39,142 nucleotides of DNA. Origin: UBA6821 sp044236545. Lineage in GTDB: Bacteria; Verrucomicrobiota; Verrucomicrobiia; Chthoniobacterales; UBA6821. Both the position numbers and the translations under genes were made by a program. Within the stretch, counting starts at the first letter, position 1. The number at the start of each line of letters is the position of its first letter. A model generated the notes under the pieces. It worked only from the letters and a program-made list of their open reading frames with translations. It had not been told where the DNA came from and did no database searches. This document shows positions 21,632-30,392 of this stretch, piece by piece. The stretch is taken from the NCBI GenBank assembly GCA_044236545.1, contig JBIIGI010000018.1:1-39142 (forward strand), in the 5' to 3' direction.

Positions 21632-22791
21632 CATTTGACCTTTCCATCACTGTTCCCACCTTCGATCGCCAAGAGTTTCTCAGGGTGACGTTGCTTGCAC
21701 TAGCTCCGCAGATCGATGCTGGAGTGGAACTGGTGGTGGTGGACAATTGTTCCACCCCGCCTGTCCAGAGCATTGTCGATGAGATATTTCCGACTCGTGG
21801 ATCCAATATCAAGGTGGTCCGCAATGCGGTGAACATTGGCCTCGGCGCCAATTTATTAAGATGTTTTGAGGTAGCCTCCAGCGATTGGTTGTGGGTGCTC
21901 AGCGATGATGACACGGTGATGCCCGATGCCGTTGCCACGATTCGCGCCACTGTAAAGTCCCATCCAAACCTGCTTTACGGAACGTTTTCGATGAATGTCC
22001 TGCCGATTGCGGAGGACCGGATTGTCGGGACAGAACAAGAATTTTTTGCGGAGCTTGATTCCGTGCCCCGGCTTATTTTCATTTCAACAGCCATTTTCAA
22101 TCGGAGAAAGCTTGCCGAGAACCTTGCGGACGCCTATAGCTACATACCTAGTGGAGCGCCCCATGTGGCGGCTTTCATGATGGCAATGGGGAGCGTGCCC
22201 AAAAGAGGCAATATTTTTGAAGGGTCAGGCTCCTGTCCTGACCGGCTTGGAAAACGCCTAGGCGAGAGCGCTGCCTCTGAAGAAAATTGGGCATTTACGG
22301 ATTGCGTGAGGGATTGGAGTTGCGGTTTTTTCAAAACCCAGATTGTGGAGTGGAAGCCGCCTCCAGTTAGCCAGAAATACTCCAGTTTCACCGCCGTCGC
22401 ACTGGCACAACTGCTGGACCTTTGCACACAAACCTCGGCCCGAATCGATCTTGCGAATCTGCTCCGGATCTGTGTCCTTTCGCCTTCACGCCTTCTGCCT
22501 CACGCGCTCCGGGACATTCTCGCGGGCAGGGATAGGGAGACCGTTCGGTTGTTGTGCTGTGATTATCTCGTCTTGTACGGACGGATTCAGCGGGGCGTGA
22601 CTGGCTCCTTGCTTGGGGTTGTGTATCGTTGTGTGTTTGACCTCTGCCTCGCCATGCCACACTCGGTCAACCGCTTGTTGAATGCCGTGAGTTTGTTGAC
22701 AATGGGGCGGCGTCCCAACCTGGAGTTGGCTCCGGTCGCCATCAGCAACTTTCGCAGGGTCGTGGAATCTTTGCCGGTGGGGGCGTCATGA
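21628..22791 (+). CDS. GT2 family glycosyltransferase
   Basis: A protein of 387 residues from ATG 21628, which overlaps the stop of an upstream remnant frame and so is the likely start. DLSITVPTFDRQEFLRVTL opens the GT2 fold, VELVVVDNCSTPP holds the first Asp, and WLWVLSDDDTVMPDA (about residues 90-104) carries the DDD metal site. The C-terminal ~150 residues are not recognised and are probably acceptor specific. It lies in the polysaccharide locus and overlaps the following broken acyltransferase gene by four bases. Confidence 0.88.
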   Translation: MTFDLSITVPTFDRQEFLRVTLLALAPQIDAGVELVVVDNCSTPPVQSIVDEIFPTRGSNIKVVRNAVNIGLGANLLRCFEVASSDWLWVLSDDDTVMPDAVATIRATVKSHPNLLYGTFSMNVLPIAEDRIVGTEQEFFAELDSVPRLIFISTAIFNRRKLAENLADAYSYIPSGAPHVAAFMMAMGSVPKRGNIFEGSGSCPDRLGKRLGESAASEENWAFTDCVRDWSCGFFKTQIVEWKPPPVSQKYSSFTAVALAQLLDLCTQTSARIDLANLLRICVLSPSRLLPHALRDILAGRDRETVRLLCCDYLVLYGRIQRGVTGSLLGVVYRCVFDLCLAMPHSVNRLLNAVSLLTMGRRPNLELAPVAISNFRRVVESLPVGAS

Positions 22792-23113
22792 CTCGTGGAC
22801 TATACGGCCCTCTTTGGTTAGAGAAACCACAAAACTTGGATTCATTTCTTGTATCCAAGTGCAATAATCTGAACCTGATCCGTTTTTTTGCCGCTGCCAT
22901 CGTCATTTTGGGACACAGTTTCGACATGATGGGGCGTTTGGAAGATGAGTCACTGTATGCCTTTTACGCAAGGTCGTTTCTGGAAATCACGGTAAGCATT
23001 TTTTCGTGCGGATAGGATTGCTGATCACGACGAATTATCACAATCGCAAGAGTACAGTGCATTTTTCCTGGGTCAGAATCATCTATATGAATAAGAAGCA
23101 AGCAATCTTATGA
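22788..23113 (+). pseudogene. Broken acyltransferase-3 (OafA-like) gene
   Basis: The frame from ATG 22788 reads NNLNLIRFFAAAIVILGHSF, the first membrane helix of acyltransferase-3 O-acetylases with its His, and continues to SFLEITVSIF, where it stops at 23013-23015. The match goes on in another frame: FFVRIGLLITTNYHNRKS then FSWVRIIYMNK, which is the second conserved block (FFxxSGFLIT...W.R..RIYP). That frame ends at a TGA overlapping the next ATG (23110-23113). About 250 residues of the family are missing. It is frameshifted and internally deleted. Confidence 0.8.
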
Positions 23114-23835
23114 AACTAATCGTCAAAAAAATAATCAGAAAATGGCTCAACAATTATGGATTTCAAATAGTGCCCATATCCCAGCATCCACTGTCCAATT
23201 TTATGGGCATCGACAAAATGGATATTGGGATGATTTTGGATATCGGAGCTAACGCCGGACAGTTTGCAACAAAAATACATTCGATCCTTCCGGATGCTTT
23301 AATCTACAGCTTTGAACCACTGCAAAATGCGTTTGATGACTTGCAGAAGACGTTTGTCGAAAAAAACATCAAAGGAAGGACGTTCAATTTTGCTCTTGGC
23401 GATGAAGCGGGAGAGGCCGAAATCTTTCTACATGAGGAACACAGCCCCTCTTCCTCAATACTTTCTACGACATCGCACCACGAAAGCCTGGATTTGCGAA
23501 CGCATCTCCAAAAAAAAGAAAAGATTGCCATTCGAACCCTTGATGAAGTGTTCGCTACCGAGGGAATTTCTTCTGGCACAGGAGTATTCATCAAAATGGA
23601 TGTTCAAGGATTCGAAGATCGTGTGATTATGGGCGGTCGAACAGTTATCCCCAAAGCAATAGCCGTGCTTGCTGAAATCAATTTGGATCCGCTCTACGAG
23701 AAACAGGCGGATTTCAAATCAATTTCAACGCTGCTGTATGATTTGGGTTTTCGATACGCGGGATGCTGGGATCAATGGCAGGGCAGGGATGGCCATGTGG
23801 TTGCCGCAGATATCCTGTTTCTCAAGGATCGTTAA
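23110..23835 (+). CDS. FkbM-family methyltransferase
   Basis: A 241-residue SAM-dependent methyltransferase. MILDIGANAGQFATKIHSI (about residues 40-58) is motif I. ALIYSFEPLQNAFDDLQK carries the SFEP block typical of FkbM, and VFIKMDVQGFEDRVIMGG (about 160-177) the KxDVQGxE block. Family members O-methylate sugars or polyketides. Here it should methylate a sugar hydroxyl in the polysaccharide. A second FkbM protein is encoded at 31662. Confidence 0.88.
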   Translation: MKLIVKKIIRKWLNNYGFQIVPISQHPLSNFMGIDKMDIGMILDIGANAGQFATKIHSILPDALIYSFEPLQNAFDDLQKTFVEKNIKGRTFNFALGDEAGEAEIFLHEEHSPSSSILSTTSHHESLDLRTHLQKKEKIAIRTLDEVFATEGISSGTGVFIKMDVQGFEDRVIMGGRTVIPKAIAVLAEINLDPLYEKQADFKSISTLLYDLGFRYAGCWDQWQGRDGHVVAADILFLKDR

Positions 23836-24150
23836 ATTCGGCCAGATCAGCGACCTGCCTCCCATTGAAAATAGAGGGGTTGCGATCCACTCCATTGCCA
23901 TGAATATTTGCAAGCAACGCAGATCGTCCCCAGAGTCATCTCGAAGTTCAAATCCCTCGCATCTTTTTTGTTCGCAATTTTCTCATTATGAACTATCAAA
24001 AACACCAATCACGCTCTCGACCGTACACCCCTGAACGGCACCATCAAAATCTCGTCCGATTTAACAAAATGGGGCGTAAACTCAGGTGCTGTTTTTTTCT
24101 CCCATCTCACAAAGATTCAACAAATAGACAAGCAATCTAACTGATCTAAT
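23836..24150 (+). other. Spacer with an unassigned open stretch
   Basis: No gene is recognisable. A 50-codon open stretch without a start (23992-24144) reads in part NGTIKISSDLTKWGVNSGA and VFFSHLTKIQQIDKQ, which is protein-like but not identified. It may be the 3' end of a lost gene upstream of rfbF. No hairpin or heptamer repeat is obvious here, unlike the spacers in the flanks. Confidence 0.4.
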
Positions 24151-24915
24151 ATGAAAGCCGTAATACTCGCCGGCGGACTCGGTACTAGACTGTCCGAAGA
24201 GACATCCCTGAAGCCAAAACCCATGGTGGAGATTGGCGGGCGCCCGATCTTATGGCACATCCTTAAAATCTACAGTTCCCATGGCATTAATGATTTCATC
24301 ATCTGTGCCGGTTACAAGGGTTACATCATCAAGGAATACTTTGCTAACTACTTCCTCCACATGTCGGATGTAACCTTCGATATGGCTTCCAACACCATGG
24401 AGGTTCACCGAAAGAATGCGGAACCTTGGCGTGTCACCATCGTTGATACAGGTGACGAAACTATGACTGGCGGACGCATCAAGAAGATTGCCCATTACAT
24501 TGATGACACCTTCTGCTGCACCTACGGCGATGGAGTAGGCGACATCGACATCACTACCTTAATCGCCCTCCACAATGCAGGAACGCGGAAAGCGACTCTG
24601 ACTGGAGTGCAGCCACCAGGCCGATTCGGAGCACTCAATATCGAAGGCGATTTCATTCGTTCCTTTCAAGAGAAACCGGAAGGGGACGGTTCATGGATTA
24701 ACGGCGGCTTCTTCGTTCTCGAACCCTCTATCTTCGATGAAATCGAGGGTGACTCCACCATCTGGGAGCGCACTCCCTTGGAGAACCTTGCAAAGCAACA
24801 ACAGCTCGGCATCTACAAACACTCCGGCTTCTGGCGGCCCATGGACACGCTGCGCGACAAACACGAACTCGAAAGCCTCTGGAAAACCGGAAAGGCACCC
24901 TGGAAGATGTGGTGA
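24151..24915 (+). CDS. rfbF: Glucose-1-phosphate cytidylyltransferase
   Basis: This 254-residue enzyme makes CDP-glucose from CTP and glucose 1-phosphate, the first step of the CDP-3,6-dideoxyhexose pathway. VILAGGLGTRLSEETSLKPK (about residues 4-23) is the nucleotide-binding signature with the extended loop typical of RfbF, followed by PMVEIGGRPILWHI. TYGDGVGDIDI (about 125-135) holds the metal-binding Asp, and NGGFFVLEP and FWRPMDTLRDK are later family blocks. The pathway continues at 25383, after a broken four-helix gene. Confidence 0.96.
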   Translation: MKAVILAGGLGTRLSEETSLKPKPMVEIGGRPILWHILKIYSSHGINDFIICAGYKGYIIKEYFANYFLHMSDVTFDMASNTMEVHRKNAEPWRVTIVDTGDETMTGGRIKKIAHYIDDTFCCTYGDGVGDIDITTLIALHNAGTRKATLTGVQPPGRFGALNIEGDFIRSFQEKPEGDGSWINGGFFVLEPSIFDEIEGDSTIWERTPLENLAKQQQLGIYKHSGFWRPMDTLRDKHELESLWKTGKAPWKMW

Positions 24916-24967
24916 AGAAGTGGATGGGGGACAGTAATAGAAGAAGACAATGGCTGTCCAATCGGGT

Positions 24968-25333
24968 ATGGAGCTAATGGTTAATCAGTGGGCCTATTCG
25001 CTTGCGTTACAGGTTTTAGAGATCTCAAAACGATTCCCACCTGTGGAACGATGGGGCACTTACTAGTCAAAGCCGCAGTCGTCACGATCCATATGCAACA
25101 ACTTGCGAGAAACTTTGGTAAAGCGGAGATATGAAGCCCACTTCATGATAAATCTCAACGACTGCGACGGAGAAACCAATAAGACCTACTCATCTCTCCA
25201 TTTGGCCTGCGACTCAGGCTATATCAGCACGCTCGAACACTTGGCACTTCTCCAACTGAATAGTGAAGTCTGCAAATTGCTGGGAAGCATGATCCTAAAT
25301 CCCGCACTCTTGCTACTCTCTTCCTCGTCATGA
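24968..25333 (+). pseudogene. Multiply broken four-helix-bundle (S23/IVS family) gene
   Basis: Three pieces in two frames match the family in order. From ATG 24968: MELMVNQWAYSLALQVLE then ISKRFPPVERWG (helix 1), stopped by TAG at 25064. In the next frame, about 25058-25130: LLVKAAVVTIHMQQLARNFGK (helix 2; 21 residues, cited as KAAVVTIHMQQLARNFG). Back in the first frame: FMINLNDCDGETNKTYSSLH then LACDSGYISTLEHLALLQLN and KLLGSMI (helices 3-4). It belongs to a different subgroup from the copies at 8306 and 12369. An ATCCCT-rich tract follows up to the rfbG start. Confidence 0.78.
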
Positions 25334-25382
25334 TCCCTTCCTGCTTCATCTCTTCCCTGATCCCTGTTTTCTGATCCCTCTC

Positions 25383-26486
25383 ATGTTCCACAATTTCTAC
25401 AAATCCAAACGCGTTTTTCTCACCGGCCACACGGGCTTTAAGGGCTCATGGCTGGGGGAGTGGTTACTTGCGCTTGGTGCGGAAGTCCATGGCTACGCTC
25501 TCGATCCACAACCCCACGAAACACTCTACAATCAACTCAACCTTGCCGACCGGATCGCCTCTGACACCCGGGCCGACCTTAAGGATCGTCGGTCGCTCCA
25601 GCAAGCCATCGAAAAAACCCGACCCGATGTCGTCTTCCACATCGCTGCTCAGCCACTGGTCCGGTTCTCATACGAAATCCCGGTCGAAACCTTCGCAACC
25701 AACGTCATGGGCACCGCCCACGTCCTTGAGGCCATCCGCCAGGCTGAAAAACCATGCACGGTCGTCTGCGTCACCACCGACAAATGCTACGAAAACCGCG
25801 AATGGCTCCATGCCTATCGCGAAGAGGACGCCATGGGCGGCCACGATCCCTACAGCGCGAGCAAGGGAGCTGCGGAATTGATCATTGCCTCCTACCGTCG
25901 CAGTTACTTCAATAATGGAGACCACATCCGCCTCGCCTCGGCCCGCGCCGGGAACGTCATCGGCGGTGGGGATTGGGCAAAAGACCGCATCATCCCGGAC
26001 TGCATCCACGCCCTGCGCTCGGGAGTACCCATTCCCGTCCGGAACAAGATCGCAACCCGACCTTGGCAGCACGTGCTTGAACCCCTCAGCGGCTATCTCT
26101 GGCTTGCGGCCTCACTCGCCAAATCTGGAGAACCTGCCGACTCTCCCCACTCCCTTGCCACCTCCTTCAATTTCGGCCCGGGGCACACCAGCAATCGAAC
26201 CGTCGTAGAACTCGTGCAGGAACTCATCAAACACACCGGCGGATCCTGGATCGACGCCTCGGACCCCAATGCCCTCTACGAAGCCTCAAAGCTTAATCTC
26301 GCCATCGACAAAGCCTTTCACCTCCTCGGTTGGCAACCCGTCTGGGACTTCGAGACCACCATCAGACAGACCGCTTCATGGTATCTTGGCGAAACATCAG
26401 GTATTGCCACAACTGAACTCACCCCAATCCAGATTCAGGATTATCTGGCTGCTGCATCCGCACGAAATATTCCATGGGCCACCTGA
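25383..26486 (+). CDS. rfbG: CDP-glucose 4,6-dehydratase
   Basis: A 367-residue short-chain dehydrogenase that forms CDP-4-keto-6-deoxyglucose. FLTGHTGFKGSWLGEWLLAL is the NAD loop in the form peculiar to RfbG. HIAAQPLVRFSYEIPVETF and CVTTDKCYENREW are further RfbG blocks, and DPYSASKGAAELI places the catalytic pair Tyr157/Lys161. The ATG follows an ATCCCTG/TTTTCTG/ATCCCTC tract without a Shine-Dalgarno sequence. The 3' end lies just before rfbH (29 bases to the chosen start). Confidence 0.96.
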   Translation: MFHNFYKSKRVFLTGHTGFKGSWLGEWLLALGAEVHGYALDPQPHETLYNQLNLADRIASDTRADLKDRRSLQQAIEKTRPDVVFHIAAQPLVRFSYEIPVETFATNVMGTAHVLEAIRQAEKPCTVVCVTTDKCYENREWLHAYREEDAMGGHDPYSASKGAAELIIASYRRSYFNNGDHIRLASARAGNVIGGGDWAKDRIIPDCIHALRSGVPIPVRNKIATRPWQHVLEPLSGYLWLAASLAKSGEPADSPHSLATSFNFGPGHTSNRTVVELVQELIKHTGGSWIDASDPNALYEASKLNLAIDKAFHLLGWQPVWDFETTIRQTASWYLGETSGIATTELTPIQIQDYLAAASARNIPWAT

Positions 26487-26515
26487 ACTCCAAACTAAAA
26501 ACAACCAAACTTTCT

Positions 26516-28057
26516 ATGTCTCCCGCCGAACTCAAAGCCGAAATCCTTCGTCTCACCCGCGAATACTCCAAACTCACCCACGCTGCTAACCGGCCGGGGA
26601 ATGATCCAGCACACACGCCTTTTACCCCAGGCCAAACTATTCCCTACGCAGGCAGGGTTTTCAACGAAGATGAGGTGGAAGCAGCCGTCTCCTCCACACT
26701 CGATTTCTGGCTCACGCTCGGACCCGAAGGCGAGGCCATGGAAAAAGAACTCGCAGCTTTCATGGGAGTGAAGCATTCACTGCTAGTCAATTCCGGCTCG
26801 TCCGCCAACCTTGTCGCATTCTCGGCACTCACCACCCACAAACTCCCGGAGCACAAACGCATTCGCCCTGGAGATGAAGTGATCACAGTCGCCGCAGGCT
26901 TCCCAACTACCGTCGCTCCCATCATCCAATGCGGAGCAATACCCGTTTTCATTGATGCGAAACCCCTCACCGGCAACGCCGATTGCAGCCTTCTTAAAGC
27001 GGCTTTTTCCCCAGGCAAAACCAAAGCCGTGATGATGGCTCACGCCCTTGGAAATCCCTTCGAACTCACCACCGTCATTGAATTCTGCAAACGCCACGAC
27101 CTCTGGCTCATCGAGGACAACTGCGATGCACTTGGCTGCACCTATTCGCTTCCCGTCAATCTCGCAAAGGATCTCGGCCTCGATCACCTGTTGAAAATAG
27201 CGGAGAAAGGCGATCACCCCATCATTCGCATCTCATCTGAAAACGGCGATCCAATACTCACGGCTCCGACTGGATCCTTTGGCGATCTATCCACCCAATC
27301 ATTCTACCCTCCACACCATCTCACCATGGGCGAAGGCGGGGCCGTCAATATCGTACGCAAAGCGCCTCTTAAAACCTACGCCGAAAGCTTTCGTGATTGG
27401 GGCCGCGACTGCTGGTGCGCCTCAGGAAAAGACGACACCTGCGGCAAACGGTTCCAGTGGCAACTCGGCCAACTTCCTGAAGGATATGACCACAAATACA
27501 TCTATTCCCACCTTGGCTTCAATGTGAAGCCCCTAGACATCCAAGCCGCCATCGGCCGCGTCCAAATACGCCGTCTTCCCGACTTCATCGAAGCGCGTAA
27601 ACACAATTGGGAGCGGCTTCGTCGCGGCCTCCTCGGACTGGAAGATGTCATCGACTTTGCCCTGCCAACCCATGCGACCGCTTGGAACCCGCCCCAAGAC
27701 CCCGAAACCTTGGAATCTTCTTTCTCTTGGGATGCCTCCGGCTGTCGGACCGACTGCTCATGGTTCGGATTCAAAATGACCGTCAAGGAATCTGCTCCAT
27801 TCTCCCGCACCGATCTCGCCAAAGAACTCGACGAAAAGAAAATCGGCAATCGCATGCTCTTCGGAGGAAACCTAGTTCGCCAACCGGCATTCGTACAACT
27901 CCGCCGCGACAACCCAGCAGCCATGCGAGTCTCAGGCGAACTGCCGGTAGCTGATCGCATCATGAACCAAACTCTCTTCCTCGGAACTTATCCGGGACTC
28001 ACCTCCGGTCAGATTGACTACATGGTCAAAGTTATTCTGGACTTTTGTGAACGGTGA
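26516..28057 (+). CDS. rfbH: CDP-4-keto-6-deoxyglucose 3-dehydrase (E1)
   Basis: This PMP- and [2Fe-2S]-dependent enzyme removes the C3 hydroxyl. The aminotransferase fold is clear, and the PLP lysine is replaced by His as expected: SFYPPHHLTMGEGGA, with His267/His268. Cluster cysteines are visible at Cys299, Cys301 and Cys309 in RDCWCASGKDDTCGKRF. ATG 26516 (MSPAELKAEIL) is chosen; an in-frame start at 26474 would overlap rfbG. At 513 residues it is longer than enterobacterial RfbH. The extra length includes a segment at about residues 212-251 between GCTY and TGSFGDLST. No dedicated reductase (RfbI) gene is nearby. Confidence 0.95.
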   Translation: MSPAELKAEILRLTREYSKLTHAANRPGNDPAHTPFTPGQTIPYAGRVFNEDEVEAAVSSTLDFWLTLGPEGEAMEKELAAFMGVKHSLLVNSGSSANLVAFSALTTHKLPEHKRIRPGDEVITVAAGFPTTVAPIIQCGAIPVFIDAKPLTGNADCSLLKAAFSPGKTKAVMMAHALGNPFELTTVIEFCKRHDLWLIEDNCDALGCTYSLPVNLAKDLGLDHLLKIAEKGDHPIIRISSENGDPILTAPTGSFGDLSTQSFYPPHHLTMGEGGAVNIVRKAPLKTYAESFRDWGRDCWCASGKDDTCGKRFQWQLGQLPEGYDHKYIYSHLGFNVKPLDIQAAIGRVQIRRLPDFIEARKHNWERLRRGLLGLEDVIDFALPTHATAWNPPQDPETLESSFSWDASGCRTDCSWFGFKMTVKESAPFSRTDLAKELDEKKIGNRMLFGGNLVRQPAFVQLRRDNPAAMRVSGELPVADRIMNQTLFLGTYPGLTSGQIDYMVKVILDFCER

Positions 28058-28093
28058 CTCCGGCCAGAGATCTGCATCTCAATCCAGTGTAGC

Positions 28094-28939
28094 ATGACAG
28101 TTTTCGTAACAGGCAGTACCGGATTTGTTGGTTCACATGTGGTTGCAGCCGCCATGGAGGCAGGTCATCGCGTGATTGCCCTCCGCCGTAGCGGATCACT
28201 CCCAACCATTCAACTTACTCATCAACCAGAATGGGTCGATGGCGATTTGGATCACATCCCTGAAGAATTTCTCTCGACCTGTGATGCTCTTGTTCACCTC
28301 GCGGCTTATGGAGTAAATCCTTCACAAGCGGATTGGTCATCTTGCTTTCACTGGAACGTCACAGCTCCTTTGGCATTGTGGCAGAAGGCCGAACGGAAAG
28401 GATGCAAGCGTTTTGTAATTTGCGGATCTTGTTTTGAGTATGGAAAAAGCGGTGAGCGTTACGACTTCATACCCGTAACGGCTCCCCTTGAGCCTACAGG
28501 CCCGTACCATTCCTCAAAAGCCGCTGCCACCATGGCGGCCATCGGCTTCGCTATCGACCGCAATCTTTTTCTTTCGGTGCTCAGGCCCTTTCATGTCTTT
28601 GGGGAAGGCGAAGCGGAATACCGATTCTGGCCATCGTTGAGGCGCGCTGCATTGGCCGGAGAGAATTTTCAGATGACTTCTGGCAAACAAATCCGCGACT
28701 TTGTCAGTGTTGAACTCGTGGCGCGAACATTGGTCGATGAACTCAATCGCAACGATCTGACGCCGGGAAATCCAAGGATCGCGAATCTCGGTAGTGGCAT
28801 TCCAATGACACTCGCCGACTTTGCCATAAAGCATTGGTCAGCATTCGGCGCAAGTGGATCCTTGCAAATCGGCAAGGTGCCCATGCTAAAGAACGAAGTC
28901 ATGCGCTACGTGCCTGATCTCTCGGCAACATCGCTATGA
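28094..28939 (+). CDS. NAD(P)-dependent reductase, RfbJ/RfbS-like (CDP-abequose or CDP-paratose synthase)
   Basis: A 281-residue extended short-chain dehydrogenase. VFVTGSTGFVGSHVV is the cofactor loop, LVHLAAYGVNPSQADW is characteristic of the abequose/paratose synthase branch, and GPYHSSKAAATM gives the Tyr138/Lys142 pair. ICGSCFEYGKSGERYDFIP is another block of this branch. It lies right after rfbH, so it should reduce the 4-keto group of CDP-3,6-dideoxy-4-ketoglucose. Which stereoisomer it makes cannot be told; the presence of a 2-epimerase-like gene at 18384 favours paratose. Confidence 0.85.
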   Translation: MTVFVTGSTGFVGSHVVAAAMEAGHRVIALRRSGSLPTIQLTHQPEWVDGDLDHIPEEFLSTCDALVHLAAYGVNPSQADWSSCFHWNVTAPLALWQKAERKGCKRFVICGSCFEYGKSGERYDFIPVTAPLEPTGPYHSSKAAATMAAIGFAIDRNLFLSVLRPFHVFGEGEAEYRFWPSLRRAALAGENFQMTSGKQIRDFVSVELVARTLVDELNRNDLTPGNPRIANLGSGIPMTLADFAIKHWSAFGASGSLQIGKVPMLKNEVMRYVPDLSATSL

Positions 28940-28973
28940 GAACTTAACGACCCACGCTATCAATCAATTCCAA

Positions 28974-30374
28974 TTGAAAAAACTGCTTCAGAAATGCTGC
29001 CGCACACTGGGTCTTGATGAAGCCATTGCCAATGTCGTGATTGGCCGACTATGGTCGCTTCTTGCAGGCCCAATCGGAATCATTCTGATTACCAGTCGTC
29101 TGACAGAGGCAGAGCAGGGATTTTATTACACCTTCAGTAGCATCCTCGCACTGAAGATCTTCCTCGAACTCGGCCTGATTTACGTGATCATGCAGTTTGC
29201 CGCTCACGAAATGAGCGGATTGGAATGGGAAAATGGCGTTCTCGACGGCAACCCACAGAACAAATCACGCATGGCAAGCCTCTTGGCTCTGTCGATCAAA
29301 TGGTATGGTGCTATAGCACTCCTCGTTCTTATCCTGATACTCCCAATCGGCCTCTTTTTCTTCGCCAAGGAACAGGCGGTTGCAGTCACATGGAAGGCGC
29401 CATGGGCCTTGCTTGTTATTGCTAGCGCGTTGTCGGTTCTAACCGCACCACTCATGGCAATCGTTGAGGGGTGTGGAAGAGTGGCGGAGGTGACACGTGT
29501 TCGAATGTTCGAAGGCATTGCAATTGCGCTCTCCCTTTGGATCTGTCTGCTTGGGGGATTCAAACTCTATGCCGTGGGGGCAGGTGTGTTGGCTGGGCTT
29601 TCCGTCTCAGGGACTTGGCTGTTCCGATCTAAAGTCGCCTTTTTCCGCAGCCTCTGGGCATCCAGATCCGAACATTCTGTTGACTGGAAAAAAGAGATCC
29701 TTCCGCTGCAATGGCGCACCGCCGTTACGTGGGTCAGTGGCTACTTTGCCTACCAGTTCTTCACTCCCACTATCTTTGCAACTCACGGCCCGGTCACAGC
29801 CGGAAAAATAGGCGTAACTCTCAACATCCTTTCGGTCATCGGCGCGGTCAGCCTCGCCTGGATGCACACCAAAACTGCTCCTTTCGGCACGCTTGTCGCT
29901 AATCGTGACTATCAAACTCTTGATTTGAAATATAAAACTACCTTTTGGCAGTCGACCTTCATCTACATCATAGGCTGTGCTGCCCTTCTTTTCGGGTTAT
30001 GGCTGTTTGCCCGATTGGGATACCCCTTCGCTAATCGCTTCGCCTCATGGTCGGTCATGTCGGTATTCATGCTTTCAATCGGATTGAATCACTCGGTTTT
30101 CAACCGCACCATCTATCTGCGTGCATGCAAACTTGAACCATTTTACCTTCTTCACCTTGCGAATGGAATATTGGTAGCTGCCATGCTTATTTATTTCACT
30201 GCACGCGTCTCCATGCTTCAGCTTTCACTGATTTACTGCATTGGTTCAAGCATTCCGGTAGCGGTTCTTTCCATGATTATCTTTAGGAAAGTCAGCAGGG
30301 GTGTCCGGTTGAGAGCGAGTCAAGCTACTCAAAATAGCGGAGAGCTCAAGTTTTCAATTACATCATCACTTTAA
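28974..30374 (+). CDS. Wzx-like polysaccharide flippase
   Basis: A 466-residue membrane protein with about twelve hydrophobic segments, the layout of the MOP/PST exporters that flip lipid-linked repeat units to the periplasm. GRLWSLLAGPIGIILITSRL (about residues 23-42) resembles the first helix pair, and FYYTFSSILALKIFLELGLI the next. The likely start is TTG 28974; no ATG is available nearby. It should feed the Wzy-like polymerase at 19745. Sequence identity to a named subgroup cannot be judged here. Confidence 0.78.
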   Translation: MKKLLQKCCRTLGLDEAIANVVIGRLWSLLAGPIGIILITSRLTEAEQGFYYTFSSILALKIFLELGLIYVIMQFAAHEMSGLEWENGVLDGNPQNKSRMASLLALSIKWYGAIALLVLILILPIGLFFFAKEQAVAVTWKAPWALLVIASALSVLTAPLMAIVEGCGRVAEVTRVRMFEGIAIALSLWICLLGGFKLYAVGAGVLAGLSVSGTWLFRSKVAFFRSLWASRSEHSVDWKKEILPLQWRTAVTWVSGYFAYQFFTPTIFATHGPVTAGKIGVTLNILSVIGAVSLAWMHTKTAPFGTLVANRDYQTLDLKYKTTFWQSTFIYIIGCAALLFGLWLFARLGYPFANRFASWSVMSVFMLSIGLNHSVFNRTIYLRACKLEPFYLLHLANGILVAAMLIYFTARVSMLQLSLIYCIGSSIPVAVLSMIIFRKVSRGVRLRASQATQNSGELKFSITSSL

Positions 30375-30392
30375 CTCAATTATTTATACGCT

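Noticed and set aside
28669..28902. Minus-strand small open frames within the polysaccharide genes
   Set aside because: They lie wholly inside identified genes on the other strand and show no independent protein features.
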